DNA of 64,000 nt from Neolewinella aurantiaca (GCF_008014675.1 NZ_VOXD01000007.1:62001-126000), one strand, 5' to 3'; positions 36,533-47,416 are shown, counted from the stretch's first letter. Translations and numbers: made by a program. The notes: generated by a model from the letters alone, not told the origin.

Positions 36533-36860
36533 AAGTAAGTTGGCCGGAAGTAGATCAAGACTGGAGTGATTTTTCTTTCTCAGCACAACAAGCTATAAAG
36601 GCTTGGAGGAGCGAAGAAGCTGCTGTTGGAAGTATTAGGCCTTCAAGACATAATTGGTCTAAATACAATATGGGCAAGCTTAATACAAGGCAACGCTGAA
36701 CCTGTGATCTCCACTATGGGTCACCGTAAATAGCATCGTTGTATCTGAAAATCAGTGGTTTATAGCGTAAGTGCTTTTCGGCGGCCATACTGATTACAGT
36801 AGGTGCTGAACCGGTATAGTACCAGGTGTAGGGGGCTGTTCCATGGTGACGCAATCGAAT

Positions 36861-36878
36861 TTAGCGAAATTTCGCTAA
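36861..36878. promoter_or_regulatory. Perfect 18-bp palindrome, candidate operator
   Basis: TTAGCGAAATTTCGCTAA lies 31 bp upstream of the -7 box (36909) of the iron-sulfur gene pair, a typical place for a dimeric regulator site. Confidence 0.6.
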
Positions 36879-36908
36879 TCTACTCTTGCTAAGCACGGCC
36901 ACATAGTT

Positions 36909-36916
36909 TACCTTTG
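36909..36916 (+). promoter_or_regulatory. -7 box 5 nt before start
   Basis: TACCTTTG-GCGAC-ATG, with TTG in CTTGCTAAG about 20 nt upstream. Confidence 0.65.
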
Positions 36917-36921
36917 GCGAC

Positions 36922-38268
36922 ATGGTACAGTCGATCATTTTTATTTTAGTTTCCGTTGCTGCACTTGGTTATGCATTCTGGCAGTTTCGACAGGTTTACC
37001 TCAACATTCAGTTGGGCAAGGAAGAAACCGTTGAAGGTCCGGTCGCTGAGCGCTGGAAAAATATGTTCCTCGTTGCGATGGGACAGAAGAAGATGTTTAA
37101 GCGGATCATCCCTGCGGTTCTTCACCTGATGCTTTACGTAGCGTTTGTGTTCACCCAAATTGAACTGCTTGAAATTTTCATCGACGGGATATTCGGTGTT
37201 CACCGCTTCTTTGCCGAACCGCTCGGAGGGCTCTATACCTTTATCATCAGCACCATCGAGATTCTCTCGGTTCTTGCTTTTGTAGCGACGCTGATTTTCC
37301 TCATCCGTCGTAACATCCTGTTCATTCCCCGCTTCAATAAGCCGGAGATGACTGGTTGGCCCAAACTCGACGCCAACCTTATCCTGATCTTCGAACTCAT
37401 CCTGTTGCTTTGCATTTTTACCATGAACGGTACCGATGAAGTGCTGCAGCGACTAGACCCCGCGCATTACCCGGATACCCACCTGGCCATCACCGGCTGG
37501 CTCGGCCCGATGATTTTCGGAGGACTGGAACAAGGAACACTCGAAGTGCTGGAGCGCATCGGTTGGTGGGGCCATATCATTATGGTCTTCGTGTTCCTCA
37601 ATTACCTGCCTAAGTCCAAGCATCTGCATATTTTGCTCGCGTTCCCTAATACCTGGTACGCACGCCTGAAGCCTAAAGGCGAGATGATCAATATGCCGGA
37701 GATCATGAACGAGGTGAAAACAATGATGGGCCTCGGCGATCCCGATGCCCCGGAACCAGATATGAACGCTGAACTCCCTGAGTTCGGTGCTAACGACATC
37801 TTCGAAATGAGCCGCATCGACCTCCTGGGCGCTTACAGCTGTACCGAATGTGGGCGTTGTACCTCAGTTTGCCCGGCCAATATTACCGGAAAGAAGCTGA
37901 GCCCCCGGAAGATCGTGATGGACGTACGCGACCGCAGCGAGCAGGTTGGTGCCAACATCCGTTCCGGCAACGCTGAATTCGCTAAAGACGCCAGCCAGCC
38001 CGTTTCTGCGGACAACTACGACGACGGTAAGAACCTCTGGGACTTCATCACCCGCGAAGAGATTCACGCCTGTACCACTTGTAACGCCTGTGTGGAAGCA
38101 TGTCCGGTACTGATCAATCCGCTGGAGATGATCATGAAGCTCCGCCGTCACGAAATACTTACGGAAGCCGCCGGCCCTCAGGATTGGCTGCCTCTGTTCA
38201 ACTCAATCGAAAACCAGCAGCGCGCCTGGTCGGTTGGTACATCCAGAACCGCCTGGGCTGAGGAATAA
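36922..38268 (+). CDS. Membrane-bound (Fe-S) oxidoreductase subunit, HdrC/NarI-like
   Basis: The 448-residue protein has five or six membrane helices in the first 240 residues, as in NarI/DsrM-type quinone-interacting subunits, then a cytoplasmic ferredoxin-like domain with two four-cysteine motifs: CTECGRCTSVCP (about 312) and CTTCNACVEACP (about 390). Such proteins pass electrons between a quinone pool and a cysteine-rich partner. The partner is the next gene, a CCG-domain protein starting about 175 bp downstream. The substrate couple is not evident from sequence. Confidence 0.88.
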   Translation: MVQSIIFILVSVAALGYAFWQFRQVYLNIQLGKEETVEGPVAERWKNMFLVAMGQKKMFKRIIPAVLHLMLYVAFVFTQIELLEIFIDGIFGVHRFFAEPLGGLYTFIISTIEILSVLAFVATLIFLIRRNILFIPRFNKPEMTGWPKLDANLILIFELILLLCIFTMNGTDEVLQRLDPAHYPDTHLAITGWLGPMIFGGLEQGTLEVLERIGWWGHIIMVFVFLNYLPKSKHLHILLAFPNTWYARLKPKGEMINMPEIMNEVKTMMGLGDPDAPEPDMNAELPEFGANDIFEMSRIDLLGAYSCTECGRCTSVCPANITGKKLSPRKIVMDVRDRSEQVGANIRSGNAEFAKDASQPVSADNYDDGKNLWDFITREEIHACTTCNACVEACPVLINPLEMIMKLRRHEILTEAAGPQDWLPLFNSIENQQRAWSVGTSRTAWAEE

Positions 38269-38391
38269 GTAAGTGGACAGGGTCATGTGCTTACCGCCTC
38301 GCACATGTATCCTCACCCGAAGTGTGAGCTCCTGTACAGGAAACGGGAGTCACACCGTTCTTACCAGAAGTGCCGCTACTAAAGCCTTTTC

Positions 38392-38440
38392 TGTCATCAC
38401 TTCCTTACCTCCTTTATCTCCTTAATGTCCTTTATTCCTT
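38392..38440 (+). repeat. Degenerate TCCTTTATCTCCTTA leader repeat
   Basis: CTTCCTTACCTCC, TTTATCTCCTTAATG and TCCTTTATTCC units run up to the start of the CCG-domain gene. Confidence 0.5.
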
Positions 38441-38444
38441 TGCT

Positions 38445-39221
38445 ATGACTGTTAAAACAATGGCCCAGTTTGCCGCCGAAAATAAAATCCCGGAGATTCT
38501 TTTTTGGGTTGGTTGTGCAGGCTCTTTCGACGACCGCGCCCAGAAGGTTACCCGCGCCTTCGCAGAAATACTGACCTCTGCCGGCATCGAATTCGCGGTT
38601 CTCGGAGATGAGGAAGCCTGCACCGGCGACCCCGCCCGTCGGGCAGGGAATGAGTTCCTTTTCCAGATGACGGCCCTCCAGAATATCGAAACGCTGAATA
38701 TGTACGGCGTTAAGAAGATGGTCACTGCCTGCCCTCATTGCTTTAATACCATCAAGAACGAATACCCCGCACTCGGAGGACATTACGACATCGTGCATCA
38801 CACCCAGTTGCTGCAGGAACTCATCGACAACGGCCGCATTAAGATGACCGGCGGTGGCGAGTTCAAGGGCCGTCGTATTACCTACCACGACAGTTGCTAC
38901 CTCGGTCGTGCCAACGGTATCTACGAAGCACCCCGCGATGTACTTCAGTCTCTCGATACCCAACTGGTGGAAATGAAGCGCTCCAAAACCAACGGTCTGT
39001 GCTGCGGCGCCGGTGGCGCCCAGATGTGGAAAGAGGACGAGCCGGGCGACAAGCGGATCAACATGGAGCGCGTCGAGGAAGCGCTCGGTACGGGAGCGGA
39101 TGTGATTGCTGTCAACTGCCCCTTCTGTCTCACGATGATGTCTGACGGTGTAACCGCCAAGGAAGGCGGAGCAATGGTTTATGACCTGTCTGAGTTGATC
39201 GTGGGCGGAATGGCGAAATAA
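38445..39221 (+). CDS. Cysteine-rich CCG-domain protein (HdrB/LutA-like)
   Basis: The 258-residue protein carries two cysteine-rich CCG-type domains: FWVGCAGSFDDRA with ACPHCFNTIKNEYP in the first half, and YHDSCYLGRANGIYEAP with GLCCGAGGAQMW and NCPFCLTMM in the second. These cysteines bind a catalytic or electron-transferring iron-sulfur cluster in heterodisulfide reductase B, LutA and glycolate oxidase GlcF relatives. It forms a pair with the upstream membrane subunit. An earlier frame opening (38370) translates a TCCTTTAT-type repeat leader; MTVKTMAQFAAENKIPEILF at 38445 is the better start. Confidence 0.88.
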   Translation: MTVKTMAQFAAENKIPEILFWVGCAGSFDDRAQKVTRAFAEILTSAGIEFAVLGDEEACTGDPARRAGNEFLFQMTALQNIETLNMYGVKKMVTACPHCFNTIKNEYPALGGHYDIVHHTQLLQELIDNGRIKMTGGGEFKGRRITYHDSCYLGRANGIYEAPRDVLQSLDTQLVEMKRSKTNGLCCGAGGAQMWKEDEPGDKRINMERVEEALGTGADVIAVNCPFCLTMMSDGVTAKEGGAMVYDLSELIVGGMAK

Positions 39222-39385
39222 GCTCTTTAACAGCACATTACTCTGCATTTTGGGCTCCCTCTGCGCTGAGCCTTAGGCGAAATTTGTTGGACAGGGTGGG
39301 GGAGAGTTGGAAAATGATAACCGTAGAGTAGTGTGGTTTAACAGACCTTAACCCAACCCTAACAGAATCAGAAAGGGAGGCAGTT

Positions 39386-39392
39386 TATCTTC
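39386..39392 (+). promoter_or_regulatory. -7 box of lipoprotein gene
   Basis: TATCTTC about 22 nt before the ATG at 39414. Confidence 0.4.
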
Positions 39393-39413
39393 ATCCGGGA
39401 AACCTGACCCGAG

Positions 39414-40607
39414 ATGAAACACCTTTACTTTTTTGCCCTGCTTTTAACTTTTACCGGCTGCTTGTCCGTCCCCGAGTTGCTTGAAAAGGGACGCTTTGCG
39501 GAAGCGTACGAACTTGCTTACAAACACTGCACCCGCGGCCGCGCCCCTTCGGTAAAACAGTTGGATCAATTCGTTGCTGCCTACGCTGCCGTCCAGGCCA
39601 GCGATCAGGCGTCGGCAGCTTCGTTGGCACAAAAGAGTGACCCCAAAAAGTGGGCACCGCTCTACGAGATTTATAATGATCTTTACCAACGGAGCATCGA
39701 TGTTATCAACATTGTTCCGTCTGCGGCGCGCTTTGACCGCTACCCGAATCTCGCTCCGGCTCACCTGGAGCAACTGAGGGAAGAGGCACGCAAGAAGGCG
39801 GGAAGGTATTATCTCGCTTTAGTGGAACAGTTGCTTCCGGCGGCGCGCGCCATGGAAAAACCCGCTGCCCGCGAGGCTTTTTGCCTGCACGAACGGATTG
39901 CCTATTTTTTGCCGGAACGCAACGAAGAATTTGCTCCGCTGCGCGACAGTTTGGTCGACATCGGTACCCTCCGGATTTTACTTTATGCCCCGGAAGGGGA
40001 TTATGCGCAGGAAATGCACAACGTACTACCGTTGCTAAAGCCGATCTCCCGTAGCTGGACCGAAATATCAACCTGGCAAACTGGCAAACGTATCGACCTT
40101 GAAGCCGAACTTGTATTCGATGATTATTCCGATAGTGGTGTTCAGGAGCGGTGCTCAACCACAGAATACGAGGAAGAGGTGCTTGATTACGTAGAGAAAA
40201 AAGAAGAAGAGGTTCGCATCAATGACAGCACGGTGATAACGAGAGTGGTGGAAATAAACCATTACAAAAAGGTCTACGCCTCGGTCACGGCGTGTAGACA
40301 AACCTGCAACGTCCGGGCCTACGGAAAACTGGATGTGTACTACCCGGCCTCGAATAAACCCGAGTGGCGTACCAGGGTAGGCGGATCGGCTAATTGGTCG
40401 AACAAGTACAGTTACGGAAGCGGTGATAGCCGGGCGTTACCGGCGTTTGCAAATTCGGGGCGCCCGTCGCACCCGCCATCCCTCGGTAGCATGCTGGCCA
40501 GTGCTGTTGCTGATCTTCCTTCTGCTGCACAGCGACAGCTGGCACAGCGGTATGCACCAAAAAATAAGAAATTCGCAAAGGCACAAAAAGCTTATTCCTG
40601 GCAATAG
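39414..40607 (+). CDS. Lipoprotein of unknown function
   Basis: The 397-residue protein has a lipobox (MKHLYFFALLLTFTGC, Cys16) followed by a helical, TPR-like stretch (ELLEKGRFAEAYELAYKHC, VKQLDQFVAAYAAVQASDQ, AHLEQLREEARKKAGRYY). The second half is strand-rich with a conserved-looking acidic/Lys loop (EEEVLDYVEKKEEEV) and paired cysteines (TACRQTCNVRAYG). I do not recognise the family. The dispersed GC motif encodes CTRGRAP within the TPR-like part. Confidence 0.7.
   Translation: MKHLYFFALLLTFTGCLSVPELLEKGRFAEAYELAYKHCTRGRAPSVKQLDQFVAAYAAVQASDQASAASLAQKSDPKKWAPLYEIYNDLYQRSIDVINIVPSAARFDRYPNLAPAHLEQLREEARKKAGRYYLALVEQLLPAARAMEKPAAREAFCLHERIAYFLPERNEEFAPLRDSLVDIGTLRILLYAPEGDYAQEMHNVLPLLKPISRSWTEISTWQTGKRIDLEAELVFDDYSDSGVQERCSTTEYEEEVLDYVEKKEEEVRINDSTVITRVVEINHYKKVYASVTACRQTCNVRAYGKLDVYYPASNKPEWRTRVGGSANWSNKYSYGSGDSRALPAFANSGRPSHPPSLGSMLASAVADLPSAAQRQLAQRYAPKNKKFAKAQKAYSWQ
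39528..39546 (+). repeat. Dispersed GC motif inside lipoprotein gene
   Basis: TGCACCCGCGGCCGCGCCC encodes CTRGRA(P), same frame as in the two signal peptides. Confidence 0.75.
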
Positions 40608-40635
40608 CGAAACTGCGTACGACTCCCGGGAACCA

Positions 40636-40654
40636 GGGCGCGAACGCAGGTGCA
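40636..40654 (-). repeat. Dispersed GC motif between convergent genes
   Basis: Minus-strand TGCACCTGCGTTCGCGCCC in the 66-bp gap between the lipoprotein gene and glgE. Confidence 0.7.
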
Positions 40655-40673
40655 ATGCTTGCTGTACAGTCGG

Positions 40674-42605
<1,932 letters not shown>

Positions 42606-42609
42606 AGCT

Positions 42610-42617
42610 GAAAGATA
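42610..42617 (-). promoter_or_regulatory. -7 box 4 nt before glgE start
   Basis: Minus-strand TATCTTTC-AGCT-ATG. Confidence 0.5.
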
Positions 42618-42715
42618 AAATTTGAAGGTCCAATGTTAGCTAAAAATGTATAAAGGAGGATGGCGGCGGATGTTCGTTTTCTGAGTGGATAATTCAGTGG
42701 CCGCAACAGGAAATT

Positions 42716-42767
42716 GCAGCGTTGTGGTCAGTGCTTCCGTAATCGGGGACGATGACCACAACGCTGC
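42716..42767 (-). terminator. Perfect 15-bp inverted repeat after DPP11 gene
   Basis: GCAGCGTTGTGGTCA and its exact inverse enclose 22 nt, starting 16 nt after the stop. There is no T-run, so termination or 3'-end protection is inferred. Confidence 0.6.
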
Positions 42768-42782
42768 GCTTCAATAATTTCG

Positions 42783-44933
42783 TTATTTGACGAGTGTCAT
42801 TTCTTCCACCAGGTGAGGCGCGCCGCCCAGTTTATCGATAAGGAAGAGAACGTAGCGGATGTCGACCATGATGTTCCGGCAAATAGACGGGTCGTAGTTT
42901 ACATCGCTCATGGTGCTCTGCCAGGTCCGGTCAAAGTTAAGCCCCACGAGGCGTCCTTTGGCGTCGAGTGCCGGGCTACCGGAGTTGCCACCGGTAGTGT
43001 GGTTAGAACCGAGGAAGCAGACGGGAAGCTTACCGTTTTTCATTGCGTACTTTCCGTAATCTTCGTTTTTATGCAGTTCGATGAGGTCGAGCGGGAGGTC
43101 GAATTCGTAGTCTCCGGGTTGGTACTTGGCGATGACGCCGTCGAGATCAGTGATGTAATCGAACTTCTTGCCGTCCAGCCCGGTGAAACCTTCGACCTTA
43201 CCGTAGCTCACCCGCATGGTACTGTTGGCATCGGGGTAGAGGCGTTTTTCGGGGAAGAACAGCATGAGCCCTTTCATGTACTGGCGTTGCAGCGGCTCAG
43301 CCCGCTGCTGGATCTCGTTGTAAATGTTGATCACTCTTTTCTCGTTGTGCTGGTTGAGTTGTGCAACGTAGACATAACCCATATCGCCACGGAGAAGGTC
43401 AAGCGCATTTTCGGGGTCGTTCTTCAGCAGGGCAATGAGCCGGTCACCTTTGGTAAGATAGCTGCGCTGAAACAGGTCGGTGATCATCCGGTCCATGCTG
43501 CCCGCAAATTCCACCTGGTCGCGGGAGTGGAAACTCAGGTGCTTTTCCGGTACGTTCTCGTAGTAGACGGGGAGGAGTGCTTTAGCGACCTCCATATCTA
43601 CCTTAGGATTGTAACCTTTATAGAATCCTTCCAGGTAACCGATGATAGCCGGCAGGCGCTGCTTAAAGGCTTCGATGCCATTGTTGTCCGCAATCTTTAC
43701 CTGACGGCGCAGGATGTTTGCGATGCGGAACATATCGATGTTGTAGTTCAGTTCGCCGGAGTAAGCATTGGTTTTGGCTACTTCTTCCTGGCGGGTTACG
43801 AGGTCGTTGATCTGACCAAGCAGGGGAGTGTAGATTTTAGACTTTACGGGCTTGGGCTCCAGGCGGTTCATGAACTCGCGCTCCATTGCCCGACGCTTTT
43901 CTATACCATTTACAGCAGCTACGCCTTCGCTTTCTCCCCGCCATTTTTTCCAGGCGTTTGCGATCCGGGCCTGCTTGCTGGCGTAGTCGATTTTGATTTG
44001 TGCGTCGGCGCGCATAGCTGAGTCGATTACCGCAAGGCTGAGGTCCCGCATCCCGATCCGGATCGGGTTGATTACTTCGGTCCGTTGCTGCATCGCATCT
44101 GCGGAGAGGTACTGATCGGTACGGCCGGGAAACCCGAAAATCATGGAGAAATCACCCGGCTTCACACCTTCCAGGCTTACTTCCAGGTGCTTCTTTGGCT
44201 TCATGGGGATGTTATCCGCGCTGTATTCTGCCGGGCTACCGTCGGGAGCGGTGTAAATTCTAAACAAGCTGAAATCACCGGTGTGCCGTGGCCATTCCCA
44301 GTTGTCGGTGTCGGCACCGAATTTGCCGATTGACGACGGCGGCGCTCCCACAAGGCGTACATCGCTGTAGCGCTTGGTGACGAAAGCAAAATACTGATTG
44401 CCGTTGTAGAAAGGCTTAACGATCAGCTCTTCGTGTGCTTTCAGTTCAAAGTTCTCTTTGGTGCTTTTCAGGTTTTCAGCAATCAGTTTGGAACGCTCAT
44501 CTTCAGACATGTCGTCGTAGACGTTGTTCAGGACTTTGCCCGTCACGTCTTCGATTCGCTCGATGAACATCACGTACAGGCCCGGGTTGCTTTTTTCTGC
44601 GGATTTTGATTGCGCATAAAAACCATTTTCCAGCAGGTTGTCTTCCAGAGTCGAATGGTCCTGAATGGCACTGAAACCGCAATGATGATTGGTAAGCACG
44701 AGGCCCTGGTCAGAAATTACTTCGCCGGTACAAAAGCCACCAAAGTGGACGATTGCGTCTTTCAGACTCCCCTGGTTGATGCTGTAAATATCCTCGGCAG
44801 TGATTTTCATCCCCATTCCTTTCATTTCCTCTTCGTTGAGGTTTTCAAGGAGAAGGGGCAGCCACATTCCGCCTCCGGCGGAAAGAACCAGGGGCAGCAA
44901 AAGGAATGGAAGTGCGAACAATAGTTTACGCAT
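42783..44933 (-). CDS. dpp11: S46 dipeptidyl-peptidase, DPP11 type (Asp/Glu-specific)
   Basis: S46 peptidases release dipeptides from peptide N-termini in the periplasm. The 716-residue protein has a signal peptide (MRKLLFALPFLLLPLVLSAG), the catalytic His in LTNHHCGFSAIQDHS (about 84), the Asp region DNWEWPRHTGDFSLFRIY, and the nucleophile Ser in TTGGNSGSP (about 651). Eighteen residues after the Ser is Arg669 in LNFDRTW; the same spacing (Ser655/Arg673) defines the acidic-P1-specific DPP11 of Porphyromonas gingivalis, whereas DPP7 has Gly. This predicts cleavage after Asp or Glu. The dehydrogenase gene upstream ends 40 bp before the start and may be co-transcribed. Confidence 0.93.
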   Translation of the reverse strand: MRKLLFALPFLLLPLVLSAGGGMWLPLLLENLNEEEMKGMGMKITAEDIYSINQGSLKDAIVHFGGFCTGEVISDQGLVLTNHHCGFSAIQDHSTLEDNLLENGFYAQSKSAEKSNPGLYVMFIERIEDVTGKVLNNVYDDMSEDERSKLIAENLKSTKENFELKAHEELIVKPFYNGNQYFAFVTKRYSDVRLVGAPPSSIGKFGADTDNWEWPRHTGDFSLFRIYTAPDGSPAEYSADNIPMKPKKHLEVSLEGVKPGDFSMIFGFPGRTDQYLSADAMQQRTEVINPIRIGMRDLSLAVIDSAMRADAQIKIDYASKQARIANAWKKWRGESEGVAAVNGIEKRRAMEREFMNRLEPKPVKSKIYTPLLGQINDLVTRQEEVAKTNAYSGELNYNIDMFRIANILRRQVKIADNNGIEAFKQRLPAIIGYLEGFYKGYNPKVDMEVAKALLPVYYENVPEKHLSFHSRDQVEFAGSMDRMITDLFQRSYLTKGDRLIALLKNDPENALDLLRGDMGYVYVAQLNQHNEKRVINIYNEIQQRAEPLQRQYMKGLMLFFPEKRLYPDANSTMRVSYGKVEGFTGLDGKKFDYITDLDGVIAKYQPGDYEFDLPLDLIELHKNEDYGKYAMKNGKLPVCFLGSNHTTGGNSGSPALDAKGRLVGLNFDRTWQSTMSDVNYDPSICRNIMVDIRYVLFLIDKLGGAPHLVEEMTLVK

Positions 44934-44973
44934 GATTGAATTGGTTTTATTTGGTTTGTCAGAATCGGGTTCT

Positions 44974-46182
44974 CTATGCTTCTATCCCTGCGTATTCCCG
45001 CAGGTACTGGAAGTCAGGCCCCAGCTCTCCGTTTATGGTTACACTGGCCCGTTGCAAAATGTCAGAATGCTCTTTTTTGAACTCGGGAAGGATTTTTTCG
45101 ATGAAGGTTGCACCGAAGGCTTCGCTGGCGTCCCGGGGCAATTCGCTCGGTAGATTGTCGATCGACATTACATCTACCGCTGAAGGGGTGAATGCGTCTA
45201 CCGCTTTTCCCGTCTTAGGGTCGTAGCCGAACACAGGGTCGGCGATGGTGGATGCAAACAGAGTGGATGGAACGCTGGCTGCGGGCGCAATATCGCAGGT
45301 TACATCACCAATTACCTGAATATTGAAGTCCTCTTTTTGCATGTCTTCGGCGGTGAAGAAGGCGGGGGCTTTGCCGTCCCAAAATATACCGTTTATGAAC
45401 ACGTCCGCCACTTCTGTATAGGGTAAAAATGCCGATTGGTATTCTTCGCTGTTGCGGTAGAAATGGTATTTATCGATTGGCTTCCCGTCGGGGTGTTTCG
45501 CATAGTCCCGGACGTGCAGCTGGGTGAAAACGGCTTCGCCTTCTCCGTTGAGGAAGTCGCGCGGACTAACTTTTTTCAGGCCAATGTCTTCCAGTACCCG
45601 CGCGGCTCCCTTGCCCACGCGGCCGGTTCCGGTAAGGACCACCCTGAAGGGAGGCAACTCAAGCTTCGCGTACACTTCTTTGGCGGCGGCGTAATCATGG
45701 ACTGCGTTGAGGCGGGGGAGCGTGAAGGTACCCGTCCGCTGGGCGTAGGTCCAGATCGCGTTGTGGGCACCTACCATGCCCGCCCAGTAGCCGAAGGCAA
45801 TCAGGCGGTTACCTTTTTCTTCGGTCAGGTATTCGTAATCGATGTGGGTGATGCCTTTGTCCAGAAAAGCCCGCATCAGCTTCTGGTTATAGGGTTGCTC
45901 CTTGGCCACATGGGCAAAAAAGCAGTAAGTTTTACCGGGGATCAGTTTGTCAACCGGGACTTCTTTTACGCCCAGTAAAAGATCCCGGTCATCAATTTTT
46001 TCCACAACAGGAACTCCCAGGTCGGCATATTCGTGGTCTTTGAACGTACGTCCCTCACTGGGTTGTACCACAATATCTATGCCATCGTTACGCAGTTGGG
46101 CAACCTGCTTTGGGGTCAGCGGAACCCTGGCGTCGGGCGGATTTTTTTCTTCACGGATTACAGCGATGGAAGGGTAGGGCAT
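44974..46182 (-). CDS. Alanine dehydrogenase/saccharopine dehydrogenase-like oxidoreductase
   Basis: The 402-residue protein has the N-terminal alanine dehydrogenase/PNT fold (SIAVIREEKNPPDARVPLTPKQV) and a Rossmann NAD-binding motif VVLTGTGRVGKGAARVLEDIG (the usual GxGxxG). A substrate loop with IDYEYLTEEKGNRLIAFGYWAG and the late motif VIGDVTCDIAPAASVPST suggest the lysine-forming saccharopine dehydrogenase branch more than true alanine dehydrogenase. The reaction is therefore NAD(P)-linked amino-acid (de)hydrogenation with uncertain substrate. Its 5' leader carries the dispersed motif directly after TACCTTGC. Confidence 0.8.
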   Translation of the reverse strand: MPYPSIAVIREEKNPPDARVPLTPKQVAQLRNDGIDIVVQPSEGRTFKDHEYADLGVPVVEKIDDRDLLLGVKEVPVDKLIPGKTYCFFAHVAKEQPYNQKLMRAFLDKGITHIDYEYLTEEKGNRLIAFGYWAGMVGAHNAIWTYAQRTGTFTLPRLNAVHDYAAAKEVYAKLELPPFRVVLTGTGRVGKGAARVLEDIGLKKVSPRDFLNGEGEAVFTQLHVRDYAKHPDGKPIDKYHFYRNSEEYQSAFLPYTEVADVFINGIFWDGKAPAFFTAEDMQKEDFNIQVIGDVTCDIAPAASVPSTLFASTIADPVFGYDPKTGKAVDAFTPSAVDVMSIDNLPSELPRDASEAFGATFIEKILPEFKKEHSDILQRASVTINGELGPDFQYLREYAGIEA

Positions 46183-46258
46183 ATAGACTCTTGGTTAGGT
46201 GAGCGGATAATTGTGGTGATTTTGCCGCTCTGGTTTTGGTTGGGGCGCTGCATTTTCA

Positions 46259-46277
46259 GGCGCGAACGCAGGATGCA
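46259..46277 (-). repeat. Dispersed GC motif in dehydrogenase leader
   Basis: Minus-strand TGCATCCTGCGTTCGCGCC starting within the -7 box TACCTTGC (46275-46282). Confidence 0.65.
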
Positions 46278-46282
46278 AGGTA
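46275..46282 (-). promoter_or_regulatory. -7 box of dehydrogenase gene
   Basis: Minus-strand TACCTTGC; transcription would begin inside the dispersed motif, about 90 nt before the ATG. Confidence 0.5.
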
Positions 46283-46289
46283 CGGTATC

Positions 46290-46687
46290 GGCAGCGTTTT
46301 TTAACCGAGACTTAGTCGTCCTGCAAACACCCAAGAAATCAATCCTGAAGTGGCCAGCGGACGTTGCTGAATTAGGGCCTGATTTTGTTTGGGACAACAA
46401 CGGCCCGCTTCTGTTTTAGGACGCTCTGGTTTCAAGCTAGTTGGGGTCCTTTCATGCCTTACGGCAATTGAAGTTGCCGCCTGTAATCAGCAAAATCCCT
46501 TCGGGATTGTTCAGGACTAGACTACGGGTATGCGATCGCTCTACCTGTGTCTTTACTCCGAATTCGATGGTCCGGACGTAACTATAAACGTCAGTTGGGC
46601 CACATCTCATTTGCTGGAAGTTTCAGATGACCAGGTGAATGGCCGCAGGCAGAACCCTCACAATTACGGGCCGTCCGGATTATAGGC
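46290..46687. other. Intergenic region of about 400 bp
   Basis: Holds the two-hairpin repeat at 46455-46512; I see no gene in the remainder. Confidence 0.5.
46455..46512 (-). repeat. 58-bp two-hairpin repeat, copy 1
   Basis: Read on the minus strand it contains AATCCC-GAA-GGGATT and CGGCAA-CTTCAA-TTGCCG. It matches 53510-53567 with about eight substitutions, most of which keep the stems paired. Confidence 0.75.
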
Positions 46688-47404
46688 TCAGGATTTCCTG
46701 AAGTAACTGAGCCAGCCATTGTCTATCCACTTGTGATCGGGGAAAGATGATTTCTGAATGTAATACACTACCGCGCCCAGGCAGAGCCCCAACGCTGCGC
46801 CAACGGTTACATCGCGGAGGAAATGGAACAGAAGATACATCCGGCTGAAGGCCACCATGGTGGCCAGCAAAAAGCAGAAAGCACTGATGGAAAGCTTGCC
46901 CCTCCGGGCATTGAAGGCCAGGAAGCTATACAGCGCAAAGGCCGAAGTCGCGTGTCCGCTGGGGAAGCTGCTGCCTGCATCCCAGCTGCGCCATTCTTCT
47001 TCGAACAGGTTCAGCGAATGCCAGATTTCCTCGTAATTGTCGAAGAACCAACGCATCGGCCGGGCCTGGGCGAAGATGATCTTAAGTGTGCCGGCGGTAA
47101 CGCCGGCAAAAACTCCCGTCAGGACGATGAAAATGCCTTTGCGGTAACTGAAAGCAGTGACCATGATGATGGCCAGCAGGTAGGCTTCAGGCTCAGCGAA
47201 GTGGGTCCCGATCTTGAAAAACACATCCCAGAACGGGGTTCGCATTTTATTGATGGCTACCAGGGTGTCTCCCTGATTGCGGGAAAGCAGCATGATGGCG
47301 TTGTAGATCAGGTACAGTAGTGTACCGCCTATAAACAACCAATTGTTGCGAAAGAGACGTACTATACTCCGTTCGGCTTTGGAGTCGGGGGGCAGTGTCG
47401 ACAT
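46688..47404 (-). CDS. PAP2-family membrane phosphatase
   Basis: The 238-residue protein has five to six membrane helices and the three phosphatase signature motifs: KIIFAQARP (KxxxxxxRP), SFPSGHATSAF (PSGH) and SRMYLLFHFLRDVTVG (SRxxxxxHxxxD). Such enzymes dephosphorylate lipid phosphates such as phosphatidate, or undecaprenyl pyrophosphate, on the outer face of the inner membrane. The exact substrate cannot be told. TACCTTGC lies 4 nt before its ATG. Confidence 0.88.
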   Translation of the reverse strand: MSTLPPDSKAERSIVRLFRNNWLFIGGTLLYLIYNAIMLLSRNQGDTLVAINKMRTPFWDVFFKIGTHFAEPEAYLLAIIMVTAFSYRKGIFIVLTGVFAGVTAGTLKIIFAQARPMRWFFDNYEEIWHSLNLFEEEWRSWDAGSSFPSGHATSAFALYSFLAFNARRGKLSISAFCFLLATMVAFSRMYLLFHFLRDVTVGAALGLCLGAVVYYIQKSSFPDHKWIDNGWLSYFRKS

Positions 47405-47408
47405 AACT

Positions 47409-47416
47409 GCAAGGTA
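47409..47416 (-). promoter_or_regulatory. -7 box 4 nt before PAP2 start
   Basis: Minus-strand TACCTTGC-AGTT-ATG. Confidence 0.55.

Larger units (their letters stand above)
36461..36900. other. 440-bp intergenic region
   Basis: Contains a minus-strand TTACTTTGCACCTGCG (promoter-like box fused to the dispersed motif) facing the end of the HD/PycTM gene, and an 18-bp palindrome near its right end. I find no convincing gene in the rest. Confidence 0.5.

Noticed and set aside
42813-44021. 402-codon + strand frame antisense to DPP11
   Set aside because: Opposite strand of an unambiguous S46 peptidase; no independent evidence.
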